This document shows, one piece after another, positions 1 through 8,308 of a stretch of 48,009 nucleotides of DNA (the first letter of the stretch is position 1; each line of letters opens with the position of its first letter). A program made the position numbers and the translations under genes. Origin of the DNA: Isosphaeraceae bacterium (GTDB lineage Bacteria; Planctomycetota; Planctomycetia; Isosphaerales; Isosphaeraceae); contig JARLIH010000012.1 in assembly GCA_031291845.1 (NCBI GenBank), forward strand, positions 1 to 48,009, given 5' to 3'. The notes below the pieces were generated by a model that saw only the letters and a program-made list of their open reading frames with translations, made no database searches and was not told where the DNA came from.

Positions 1-1044
1 GCGGGCCGTGGCCAGGTCGAAGAGGCGCGCCGCGGAGATCGTCGGTGGCCGCGTCTGGCCCTGCCGAAGCAACGCATCGATCCGGGATTGCGTCTGCTCA
101 ATCGAGGCCGCAAGCTGGTCGAGCGCGTTTAAATCTTCAATTGTGGGTCGACGCTGCTTTTTTCGCAGCAGCTCTTTGAGACGACGATCGATGCGCTCAA
201 TCTCATGGGCTATCTCGGTCCGCTCCCTGCCGGCCGGGATAAGGCGAACTGAGGAACTCAGGCGTTCAGATTTAACACGAACCATGTCTAATTTGGCATA
301 ATATACACTAATACCTTGTCGAAGAGATTGCCGGTAACTCGCAACCGAAAGAACGGATATTCCGGCCAGAAACACGCATGCCGCGACCACCAGGTCGATC
401 AACCGAATCGGCACTCTTACTAACGTGAGACTTTGGTTCGCAAAGATTGGTCGTCTGCGGCGAGACTCGACAAAGGCAACGGTGCGCGTAGCCAGTCCGA
501 GTGGCGGCTCGATCACGTCACCGTCATCCACCAGGCGGGAAATAGCCTCGTGTAGTCGTTCGAGTTGGTCGGCTAAAGACGGGTCTGCGGCAATAGACTC
601 GCGTAACAACTCGCTGTGCTGTCCACTTCGTAATTCGAATGCAAAGTCGAGCAGCTCCACCGCAGAAATCGCCGGACGTCCAGCACCGAACTGATGTCGC
701 GACGCTCGTGCCCGTTCCTGGGCTGCCCAAGCCTGGTCGGTTGCCCAATTCTGCTCAGCTTCCTTCGGCTTGGACGATTGAAACTTCCCTATCTCCGCGA
801 CGACCGCTTGCCCGATTTCGAACAGGGTGAGACGTCCGTTGATGTTCCCGATTACTCCTTTGGCAATTAATGCCCCTATATCTTCTGTTAATAGAGACTC
901 CTCTCCATACTCTCTAGAAAAATCTCCGACGGTTTCACAGAAACCTCGATCGATGGACCACACGATAAACGTATCTCGTGGGTCCGCGAGAATCTCTGCG
1001 ACTAGCCAATCCAGCGGGTCGGATGATTGATTATAGGTTTGCAT
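1..1044 (-). CDS. Membrane-anchored protein with wHTH-like N-terminus and coiled coil (partial, runs off left edge)
   Basis: The frame is open from an ATG at 1044 to base 1, giving 348 residues with no stop, so the C-terminus lies outside the window. Residues about 1-85 look like a small winged-helix domain (…LIAKGVIGNINGRLTL…). Residues about 120-190 resemble the Asp/Glu-Leu-rich cytosolic segment of planctomycete anti-sigma-like proteins (LLDFAFELRSGQHSELLRES, then …EPPLGLATRTVAF). One membrane helix follows (LIDLVVAACVFLAGISVLSV), then a charged probable coiled coil. The start codon lies inside the end of the upstream gene (14-bp overlap, 1031-1044), which suggests translational coupling and a shared job. 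The family is not recognised; a membrane receptor or anchor for the partner protein is only an inference. Confidence 0.6.
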   Translation of the reverse strand, partial: MQTYNQSSDPLDWLVAEILADPRDTFIVWSIDRGFCETVGDFSREYGEESLLTEDIGALIAKGVIGNINGRLTLFEIGQAVVAEIGKFQSSKPKEAEQNWATDQAWAAQERARASRHQFGAGRPAISAVELLDFAFELRSGQHSELLRESIAADPSLADQLERLHEAISRLVDDGDVIEPPLGLATRTVAFVESRRRRPIFANQSLTLVRVPIRLIDLVVAACVFLAGISVLSVASYRQSLRQGISVYYAKLDMVRVKSERLSSSVRLIPAGRERTEIAHEIERIDRRLKELLRKKQRRPTIEDLNALDQLAASIEQTQSRIDALLRQGQTRPPTISAARLFDLATAR

Positions 1045-1621
1045 GACGGGTTTGGCGGAATTTAAAGATTCGAAGAGCTTCGGCACGCTTTACGACCGCC
1101 GTGAGGACGCGACACTTTTCCAGGTCGCCCTCTCTATACCAAAGCACGCCGCCTCCGCTTGTCGCGTCTTCGAGTTCCTGGATTGCCCCTCGGGCGCTGT
1201 AGCCCTTCCGGTATTCGACCGGGACCAGCACCATGATTTTGTGATATATCTCCAAGTCACTGCTGAAATCGTGCAATTCGGCCGTCGCCCCGGGTGCACC
1301 TTCGATAAAGATAACAATCAGATTCGCCGCTCGTGCTTGCGCATACTCCTTCGTCTTCTCCGACATGCGTCCAGAGGGCGACGGGAGGTCCTCGCTGAAG
1401 GCTGCGTGGTGCCCAAGCGTAACGAGCGTGTCGCGAACCTGAATGCGTTTCTTGGCTGCTGCGGATGCGGATGTCGGCGACGGTCCCCAGACGAGGACGT
1501 TTAAGGACACTTGCGCCCTGGGTTCCTCGATGTAACGTCCGTAAACCGCCAGGAACTCCTTTCTAGCCCGCTTTGCGCCCGGTGTCAGTCCGTCTGGAAC
1601 GTCGCGCCTGCCGTCCGGCAT
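1031..1621 (-). CDS. Rossmann-like protein of the TIR/nucleoside 2-deoxyribosyltransferase-like type
   Basis: The call is 196 aa from an ATG at 1621. The frame extends upstream to a TTG at 1732, but that extension looks non-coding. The core is alternating beta/alpha: a first strand LNVLVWGPSP, a helix, GHHAAFSEDL, then AANLIVIFIEG followed by GATAELHDF and a strand IMVLVPVEY. A Glu following a Gly/Ala-rich turn, after a strand ending in acidic or Gly residues, is the layout of nucleoside deoxyribosyltransferase-like and TIR-like NAD or nucleotide hydrolases. That makes the Glu of GATAELHDF the likely catalytic residue (inference). The gene overlaps the membrane protein downstream by 14 bp. 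Such two-gene units are often signalling or defence modules, but nothing here proves it. Confidence 0.55.
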   Translation of the reverse strand: MPDGRRDVPDGLTPGAKRARKEFLAVYGRYIEEPRAQVSLNVLVWGPSPTSASAAAKKRIQVRDTLVTLGHHAAFSEDLPSPSGRMSEKTKEYAQARAANLIVIFIEGAPGATAELHDFSSDLEIYHKIMVLVPVEYRKGYSARGAIQELEDATSGGGVLWYREGDLEKCRVLTAVVKRAEALRIFKFRQTRHANL

Positions 1622-2228
1622 TGGCCAGTCCCCTAAGGAAATAGTCTCGGTTTCCACGATGCTCGCACGCTGGATGAAAGCCACGATACACCATAACTCA
1701 ACAATGTTAAAAGCTATAGGTGACGACAACAAGTTATGCTATGGTGCTGCGTTCTGGGCATCCGCCCCGACGGCGGCACGTCCATTTAGACGACTCTCAA
1801 AGGATATCATTGAGACCACTGCCTTTGGAGCAAAAACCGGCAAAGGACGCGAAGAAGGGTAGGCGTCTCGAAAGTGGGTGGGAAATTTCGTACAAAAGCG
1901 GATCCTGATACGTCGGCCGTTTCTCCGACGAAGTTACACGCATGCGAGCGAGTGAAGGGCATCGCCGAGTAAAGCACCGGCTAAGGGACAGGCGACGCGC
2001 TGCGGGGAGCGCAGAACCGATCGGATGTCCATTCTCGTTATCCGTCGCTGGGACCAAGCTTGAGCCCGACGCGCAATTGCCGAGACGGTGTCGCGCCGCG
2101 GAGAACGTCGGTGGCCGCCTCGCGCCGTGAACGAATGGTTCTCGCTCAGGTAGGGCAGGGGGGCACGCGGTCGAGGTCTTCGCCGGTGAACGCAAACCCG
2201 CGCCGATTCGGCGCGCCGCGCAGCAGGC
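1622..2228. other. No gene recognised
   Basis: About 600 bp between the TIR-like gene and the recognisable end of the transposase pseudogene. The transposase frame stays open to 1797, but its translation after about 2229 (Arg/Pro-rich) resembles nothing I know. No clear promoter, RNA gene or repeat was seen. Confidence 0.5.
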
Positions 2229-3164
2229 GAGGTTCGTGAGGTGGTGCACACCGAGATGCTTGGCGACGTCTCTGAGGCGCTGGCGGCTGGCGGCGAAGAA
2301 CCGGCCCGACAGCCGGCCTTCGCTCAGCTTCAACAGCCGAGATTGCCACGACTCGGCGTCACCTCCGAGGCGGATGAACAGGGCTGCGAGCTCGCGCGAG
2401 ATCGATGCCTCGACGTCACGAAACAGCCGCCCGGTCTGCTCGACCAGCAGCAGGTAGCTGCCGAGCGTGAAGCCCTCGAGCATCCCCTTTCGCGCCGAGT
2501 CGACAGTGCTTCGATCCTCGATCGGGCAGAGCCAGGGCGACTCCTCCAGTCCCGCCGACCGCGCCGCGCCGGCCATGCTGCCGCGCGGAGCGGCCTTCAG
2601 GTCCTCGACGCGGCCCTGCGTCACGACGTGCTCGACCCGTTGCTTGATCGACGTGCGCTCCTCCGCTTCCGGGACGGCCACGAGCCCCGCCGCCAGCGGG
2701 TTCAGGTCGATTTACGCACAAGTCGCCAAGAGCGCCTCGGTATCGAGAATTGCCACGCTCTTGGAGCGCTCCTCGAAAACTGCGCCCCGGGTGTTTTCCT
2801 GCTGGTTGGCCGGCTGGGAGAGCGGCTCCCTGAGGCACCTCATGAACCAACCGAGACTTTGCAGCCGCGCCTTGTCGCGGGGACAAAACAACTGGCCCCA
2901 GCGCCTCACGACCTCTTCGTCCGACCAGCCCGTGGCCACCTGCGGGTCGAGCCGCACGAGGACGTGTCAGTGATTATCCAGCACCGTGAATTCGCCGACA
3001 GACACGGCGAAAATCTGTGCGAGCTCTTCGAGGCGATTCTCGATCCAATGCTTGCGGTCGGAATCCCCCTCGCCGAGCAAGACGGCGCGTCGCACGCAGC
3101 GCGTGACGCAATGATACCAGCGTGTGACCTCTGTATCGACGAAATAAGCGCGGGCGATGGTCAT
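2229..3164 (-). pseudogene. REP-associated tyrosine transposase (RAYT, Y1_Tnp), inactivated by two stop codons
   Basis: A single frame from an ATG at 3164 reads through two nonsense codons. The N-terminus (VTRWYHCVTRCVRRAVLLGE) and the block ending TVLDNH-stop-HVLV are those of the HUH single-strand transposases linked to REP palindromes. The first stop (TGA, 2967-2969) sits between the two histidines of the HUH motif. The second (TAA, 2712-2714) replaces the Tyr of the YIDLNP block, which by alignment with E. coli TnpA-REP is the catalytic nucleophile. The remaining C-terminal half (…SRQRLRDVAKHLGVHHLTNL) is recognisable to about 2229. The protein cannot be made whole by normal translation. 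Palindromes at 11.4 and 18.9 kb might be targets of an active relative. Confidence 0.8.
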
Positions 3165-3438
3165 GGAGTACTTCCCTCAGATTCGACCAAGTCTGGCGAG
3201 TCGGCCTGCGGCTGTCGAGGACGCAATGCCTGTCCTATTTTGTTCCGTCGGCGAGGCGGACGCCCTTCGGGTCGGCGCGCCGGTAATCTCTCGAAGCTTC
3301 AGACAAAGTGCCGGATCCCGGCAACGCGGCAAGCAGTCGGCGGCAGATGGAAACGGGCCGGTCAGGATGCAGTCATAGTGGAGCGGTGAACGGGCAGTCC
3401 GGGCCGGAGAAGCCCGCGGGTGATGTGAAAAGGCAAAT

Positions 3439-4176
3439 TCAATCGCGCTTAACGGCGATTATGCCAGCAAAATTGTACCAGCGAAAAAATACATCAATTT
3501 CAGCGAATCCAGTTCTGCGCAAAAGCTCGACATTCTCACAGATTTTATAGGGCACCAGTACATTCTCAAGCGAATGCCGCTTCTGATAGCACTCGATCTG
3601 CGAATACCCATTTCGCAGCTTAAACGAATGATACAAGTCGATGTACAGCCTTGCAAGGTTACACTGATCGGAGAGCACTTTTTCCACCAGGATCAGGCAG
3701 CCACCGGGCGCCAGACTCCGGAAGACGTTGGCGACGAGATCTTCTCGGTATATCGGCCGGATGAATTGCAACGTCAGGTTCATCACGAATACATTAGCTG
3801 GCATGAATGCTATCGCTGAGTTGAGGTCGCTGAGCAGCCACGTCACCCTCTCCGCAAGCCCCTCGTTCGACAGTCGGCGGCGGGCTATGTCGAGCATGTG
3901 CTCTGAGGAATCCACGCCAACGAGGCGGGCGGCGCGATTCTGCAATCGTCTGGCGAGATTCAGTACCGTGACGCCGGTCGAACAACCGAGGTCGTAAATC
4001 ACGGTATCGTCGGCGGCGAAGGCCGCCGCCATTTCGGCAATCATGAACTGTATTTCGTCATAAAATGGTACGCTTCTTTGAATCATGTCATCAAAAACGT
4101 CTGCGACATCCTTCCCGAACAAGAAATCTCGCTCGCGTTCCATCTGCGACGCGTACAACTCATCCCTGTTATTCAT
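3439..4176 (-). CDS. CmoA-like carboxy-S-adenosylmethionine synthase
   Basis: The 245-aa call from the ATG at 4176 matches the length of E. coli CmoA (247); the frame could also start at 4263. CmoA converts SAM and prephenate to carboxy-SAM, normally for tRNA wobble-uridine modification by CmoB. Visible matches are DVFDDMIQRSVPFY near residue 26, the SAM loop VIYDLGCSTGVT (59-70), MNLTLQFIRP (132-141), FKLRNGYSQIE (185-195) and QKRHSLENV (198-206). R200 aligns with E. coli Arg199, which binds the carboxylate of carboxy-SAM and is absent from ordinary SAM methyltransferases. The gene is the last of the putative RiPP operon, 93 bp after a methyltransferase. No cmoB is visible. I infer that it supplies carboxy-SAM to a pathway transferase; a tRNA role cannot be excluded. 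Confidence 0.8.
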   Translation of the reverse strand: MNNRDELYASQMERERDFLFGKDVADVFDDMIQRSVPFYDEIQFMIAEMAAAFAADDTVIYDLGCSTGVTVLNLARRLQNRAARLVGVDSSEHMLDIARRRLSNEGLAERVTWLLSDLNSAIAFMPANVFVMNLTLQFIRPIYREDLVANVFRSLAPGGCLILVEKVLSDQCNLARLYIDLYHSFKLRNGYSQIECYQKRHSLENVLVPYKICENVELLRRTGFAEIDVFFRWYNFAGIIAVKRD

Positions 4177-4269
4177 CGCCGGTTCCAGTGCGAATAACGG
4201 TCGAGACTTGCCAGCTGACCCCGATTGAACTCGGGCGTGGCCGCCCGAAAACCGACTTCCCATGCAGGA

Positions 4270-5271
4270 CTAAGCGGCCAACCTTACCAGGTGAACACAC
4301 CATTTGATTCCGCGGCTTTCCGCCTCATAGGCATGCTCGACCGAACAACCGGCGCGATGATAGACTTCGGCCCACCCTGCCAGGTCGGACGGTGGCACAC
4401 CCTGGGCGGTCAGAACCTGGATCATGTCGTGGAGCAGCGTATGCCGGTATCGGTCGTCTACGTCCCGAACCCGCGAGAGCTGGCCGTAGTACTCGACGAC
4501 GATCAGATAACGGCCGGGGAAGAGCTCCCGCAGGCCCGAAAGGAACCGCACCGCACTCGCCCCCCCGTTCCGAAAGAGCTCGTTTAGGAGGCCTTTCGCG
4601 TGGACGACCTCGATCTGGTTCCTAACATCATCGGATAGAGCCATTCCAAGTGTTTGCGCATCGCCATTGACTATCTTCAGGCGATCGGAGACGCCGGCCG
4701 CCTTGATCAGCCGTTCCGCGACGCCGCACATCTCCGCCGTGGCGTCCACGCCCCAGCCGAGGAACTTGGGATTCGCGGCCGCGAGCGTCGTGAGCAATGA
4801 ACCGGTCCCGCACCCCAGGTCGATCAACGTATTGAAGCCTCGCTCACGAATGAGCTGAAGCGCGATAGAATTCGGCGGCGACCCGACCTTCTCATATGCA
4901 TCCGCCTCGGCCCTCCGGTCCACGTAGTTCCGGCCTAACTGGGGGTCGAGCAGGCTGTCCTCGAGGCGCATCATGGCCGGGCCGTAGCTAGCGATGAATT
5001 TCGTAATTTGAAATCCGAGAGAATAGTAACGATGGTAGGGCTCAGCGATCGAGTAGCGCTCGCCTTCGTCACGCTGGAGAATGTCCGTCGTTTGAAATAT
5101 GAAATCCAGTAGGGCCGAAAACAGCTCCCCATCGTATCCCAGCTGCTCCGCCAGCTGAAGGCTCGTCTTCCCTCCCGTGAGTTCGTCGAGCACACCGTGT
5201 CGCAGCAGATGGTCGAGGGCAAGGGAAACGTAGTACCCCTCGATAGCATCCAAGAGCGTTCGCTTGCCCAT
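4270..5271 (-). CDS. Class I SAM-dependent methyltransferase, O-methyltransferase-like, in RiPP cluster
   Basis: The start is the ATG at 5271, preceded by a strong ribosome site (GAGGAGGTG about 10 bases upstream); the frame is open to a TTG at 5355. The protein is 333 aa. The N-terminal 100 residues form the helical dimerisation region of O-methyltransferase-like enzymes (GYYVSLALDHLLRHGVLDEL…). The Rossmann domain has TLIDLGCGTGSLL, an acidic residue in WGVDATAEM, and IVNGDAQTL. It sits between the radical SAM gene and the CmoA-like gene in one transcription direction. Possible roles are methylation of the peptide or use of carboxy-SAM made by its neighbour for carboxymethylation; the sequence alone does not decide between these. 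Confidence 0.75.
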   Translation of the reverse strand: MGKRTLLDAIEGYYVSLALDHLLRHGVLDELTGGKTSLQLAEQLGYDGELFSALLDFIFQTTDILQRDEGERYSIAEPYHRYYSLGFQITKFIASYGPAMMRLEDSLLDPQLGRNYVDRRAEADAYEKVGSPPNSIALQLIRERGFNTLIDLGCGTGSLLTTLAAANPKFLGWGVDATAEMCGVAERLIKAAGVSDRLKIVNGDAQTLGMALSDDVRNQIEVVHAKGLLNELFRNGGASAVRFLSGLRELFPGRYLIVVEYYGQLSRVRDVDDRYRHTLLHDMIQVLTAQGVPPSDLAGWAEVYHRAGCSVEHAYEAESRGIKWCVHLVRLAA

Positions 5272-5358
5272 CCTATTCAACACCTCCTCTCTCTGCGGGG
5301 CCCAGCCGCGTCCGACGAGGTATGCGAGGCCCTCCTCCTGCGGCGGCACTTGCAACGG

Positions 5359-7326
5359 CTATTTCAATCTATGGATAATCGCGCGGCGCTCGAGTGATTG
5401 AATCGCTAGTTGGAGATCGCCCCCGTCCGCGAGCAGGTCACCGAATAGTCTGCCCAACTCGTCGCACGTCCGGGGCGACCTGATTTCTTCGAGCAGGTCC
5501 GTCACAGGTGACGTCACGACGAAATTCCGCACGAAACGGGCGCCACCATCCTCGACGAATATGAGATAGGTAAAACGTTCGCCCAGCACGCCGTCGATCC
5601 GGGCGTCCCCGCTCGCCAAGCGCTCGAGTATCGCGGGGCAATCGTGCGTATGGGGGAGAATCGCGGCCCGCGTGCTCAGCACGAGCCGATCGGCTCCGTC
5701 AACACCGCTCTCTCCGGGGGGCTGCGAGGAGGTTCGCATCGGACACGCGTCGTCCGGGCGCTCTGATAGCTGGATCGCGGTGGCCAGGTAGTCGGCCACA
5801 GATGTCAGGTGATGGTGCTGCCCCCATTCCGATCGCACAAACTGACGGACTAAATCCGCGTCGACGCGGCCTACTCGGGCATGATTCTCGTTCCAGTCAA
5901 AGAGCCGGCGTACGAGCAGGCTGAGCTTTTTCTCGTAGTATTCGAGCAAGTGCGCGAGGAATGGATAACCGAACTGGTGAAGGGTCTCGAACACGGACGT
6001 GGCGAAGATATTGCGGCCTCTGCTTATGGGAGATTCGAAGAAGTAATGATTCATGAAAATCTGGGGATTATCGGCCATGATCGGGCCATCGTCCTCCTCT
6101 AAGGTGGGGAAAGTGAAATCCGATGTGTGCCCGTCATACCGGATGAGATGACCGAACTCCTCGAACAACCTCGTGCCGGGCTCCGGGGCGAGCAGATGCA
6201 ATTGGACCTTGACCGATTCGGCGGGCCATCGAAAGCACGAACCGAGCATGTCGAGCGTGTCGTCCTGGTCCTGCTGTTCCTCCTCCGGATAGCCCGTGAT
6301 GAACGAGACCGTGGCGGACATTCCGACGGCGCTGGTCGCTTGCAAGATGGGATTAAAGAGCGATAGATCCTGGTGCTTTCGCGTGAGACGCTGCATCCTC
6401 GACGAGCCAGACTCCACTCCGTAGTAAATCTGCCGGCACCCGGAATCATACATCTCCCTCAACAGATCGGCATCGACACAATCCATTCGCGCGGAACACG
6501 ACCACGTGAAGCCCCTGCTAGCGACCTCCTCGCAGAAGGCCCGCACCTTCGTGCGATTCACGGTGAAGAGATCGTGCATCAACGCGAAGTGCGAAACATT
6601 GTAATGCTTATTCAAATAATCAAGTTCAGCACAGAGCCGGCTCGGCGATTTCAACCGGTAGGAGCGCCCGAAGAAGCTCGCGGTCGAACAAAACGTGCAG
6701 TGGAAGGGGCACCCGCGGCCTGCCTCCACTCGTATTGCCTTCAGGTTCAACTCCTTGATCGGGTAGGAGTCGAACGCGGGCCATGGTAGTTCATCGAGGT
6801 CATCGAGGAGCGGTGCGCCCGGATTGGCGATGATTTCGGAACCGAGTCGATAAGTGATCCCGGCGATATGTTCAGGCCGCCCGCCATCCAAGTGCTCCAG
6901 CAAGGGGACGATCGTGCGCTCCGCCTCGTTGCGCACAACGATGTCAAACTCGGGAAATCGCCCGAGGATCTCCCCGGCGAGTATAGACGCGTGTGGCCCC
7001 CCCAGGAGCACTGGGATGTGCGGGGCGAGGGTCTTAATATAGGATGCTACCTTGACCGTACAAATGAAATTGCATCCGAGGCTCGTCAGGCCGACGACCT
7101 GAGGATCATGGTCTAGTATGTCCTCGGCCAATCGGCGGTAGAGCGTCTGGTCTAGTCGCCGTCCGCGCATCTCAACGGCAAGTTTGGGATCGAAGAGGGT
7201 GGCTGTGTAACCGGCCGACCGTACAACTCCGATCAGCGAGAGCAACCCCAGATGTGGCTGAAGGTCCAGCTGATAACCGCGAGGTTTCGATCGGATTAAC
7301 AAATTATCAACAAATACGATATGCAT
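5359..7326 (-). CDS. B12-binding-domain radical SAM enzyme with C-terminal PqqD/RRE-like tail
   Basis: 655 aa. Residues about 1-150 are a cobalamin-binding-type Rossmann domain (VVGLTSLGCNF, VLLGGPHAS) without an obvious DxHxxG motif, as in many class B radical SAM enzymes. The 4Fe-4S motif CPFHCTFC (C206, C210, C213) opens the radical SAM barrel, followed by YYGVESGSSRM and SFITGYPEEE. After about residue 540 an extra C-terminal segment (FTYLIFVEDGGARFVRNFVV … LEEIRSPRTCDEL … IQSLERRAII) has the strand/three-helix look of a PqqD-like recognition element. Typical reactions of the family are C-methylation at unactivated carbons or ring formation. It lies 85 bp after the partner gene and 87 bp before the methyltransferase, all co-directional. 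The substrate is presumably the 67-aa peptide (inference). Confidence 0.85.
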   Translation of the reverse strand: MHIVFVDNLLIRSKPRGYQLDLQPHLGLLSLIGVVRSAGYTATLFDPKLAVEMRGRRLDQTLYRRLAEDILDHDPQVVGLTSLGCNFICTVKVASYIKTLAPHIPVLLGGPHASILAGEILGRFPEFDIVVRNEAERTIVPLLEHLDGGRPEHIAGITYRLGSEIIANPGAPLLDDLDELPWPAFDSYPIKELNLKAIRVEAGRGCPFHCTFCSTASFFGRSYRLKSPSRLCAELDYLNKHYNVSHFALMHDLFTVNRTKVRAFCEEVASRGFTWSCSARMDCVDADLLREMYDSGCRQIYYGVESGSSRMQRLTRKHQDLSLFNPILQATSAVGMSATVSFITGYPEEEQQDQDDTLDMLGSCFRWPAESVKVQLHLLAPEPGTRLFEEFGHLIRYDGHTSDFTFPTLEEDDGPIMADNPQIFMNHYFFESPISRGRNIFATSVFETLHQFGYPFLAHLLEYYEKKLSLLVRRLFDWNENHARVGRVDADLVRQFVRSEWGQHHHLTSVADYLATAIQLSERPDDACPMRTSSQPPGESGVDGADRLVLSTRAAILPHTHDCPAILERLASGDARIDGVLGERFTYLIFVEDGGARFVRNFVVTSPVTDLLEEIRSPRTCDELGRLFGDLLADGGDLQLAIQSLERRAIIHRLK

Positions 7327-7411
7327 AATAGACGCTCGTTATGGCTCGCAGTCTGGATGCCGCCTTGTAACGCGTTCTTTATCGCCGTTCGGCTGCCCTT
7401 TGAATTAGCCC

Positions 7412-8308
7412 TTACGGCAGCCTGAGCTCCAACATGCCGAGGCCGAGGGCGGTCCTGAAGAAACCCATGAAGTCCACGGCGCGATCGCCCACCGGCCCTC
7501 CCGCGTCGGCCTTGCTCACGATCGCACAGATCGATTGGCGACCATCAACATGCGAGAGCAATGAGGCACCGATCTGATCCAGGTCCATGATCCTCAGTTC
7601 TCCTCTCCCGGCGTCCGCCCAATAGACGCGGAAGCGGCTCGACTTGGAGCGGGATCGCCGCCCCAGCGCGTCTGCCTTTAATGCGGCAATAATTTCAAGC
7701 GGATCATAACAGAATTCACCAACGCGTAGAAATCCTCGGACTACTGGGACCAAATCCTCGGGGCTTCTGTCCTCGGGCAAGTTGAGCCCGACCGCCGTCC
7801 CATCGCCGGATCGCGGACCCAGCCGCGGATCGGGCGACTTCATGCCGCCGCCAGCGGCGGCCGCAGTCTGCACGCTCCAGTTTAGTTCCTCGTGAAGTAG
7901 GAGGTCTCGCAGCCCCGGGTATACATCGAGCTGTGAGACACAAGGCTGCATAAATAGGAATTTTACGAAATCGCTTGTTTGCTCGGCTCGGTTCAATTCT
8001 CTCGTGGCCCTTGCCCGTTGATATTGGGCGCTGTAGGCCGTGAAGACCTCTAGCTCGAGGCCGAGAGATTTGAGCATCTGTCGCGTGAATGGGAACCACT
8101 GCCACAAGCCGTTGCTCTGCACCTTCGTGATCTGCCCGGCGAACCGCCGTACGATCCGAAAGTCGAGATTCATGAAATCGCGAGAGGCTGCGTCGTCAAG
8201 ACCGAATCGGCCCAGCACGTCCCCCTTGTGCGACGCCAGGTGTTCGCAGAAGGTCGCGTCGATTAAACATCGCGCGAGAATAGCGTGAACCGTCGATGCG
8301 GTAGTCAT
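7412..8308 (-). CDS. MNIO partner protein with Nif11/LigA-like N-terminus and RRE-like C-terminus
   Basis: 298 aa. The ATG directly follows the stop codon of the MNIO gene (TAAATG), the tight pairing expected of an MNIO enzyme and its partner (as with MbnB/MbnC and TglH/TglI). The N-terminal part (VHAILARCLIDATFCEHLAS … FMNLDFRIVRRFAGQITKVQ) is helical and resembles Nif11/LigA-type small domains. Residues about 215-295 (FRVYWADAGRGELRIMDLDQ … LLSHVDGRQSICAIV … FRTALGLGMLEL) look like the winged-helix RiPP recognition element, which binds leader peptides. No catalytic motif is seen. I infer a role in delivering the precursor to the MNIO enzyme. It is unlike MbnC and TglI in length, so it may be a new partner class. 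Confidence 0.6.
   Translation of the reverse strand: MTTASTVHAILARCLIDATFCEHLASHKGDVLGRFGLDDAASRDFMNLDFRIVRRFAGQITKVQSNGLWQWFPFTRQMLKSLGLELEVFTAYSAQYQRARATRELNRAEQTSDFVKFLFMQPCVSQLDVYPGLRDLLLHEELNWSVQTAAAAGGGMKSPDPRLGPRSGDGTAVGLNLPEDRSPEDLVPVVRGFLRVGEFCYDPLEIIAALKADALGRRSRSKSSRFRVYWADAGRGELRIMDLDQIGASLLSHVDGRQSICAIVSKADAGGPVGDRAVDFMGFFRTALGLGMLELRLP

Noticed and set aside
1797..2681. 294-aa minus-strand gene
   Set aside because: It is the 3' part of the transposase pseudogene after its second stop plus an open but non-homologous extension.
2712..3164. Recoding of TGA and TAA as amino acids in the transposase
   Set aside because: No sign of selenocysteine or altered code elsewhere; all other genes use these codons as stops.
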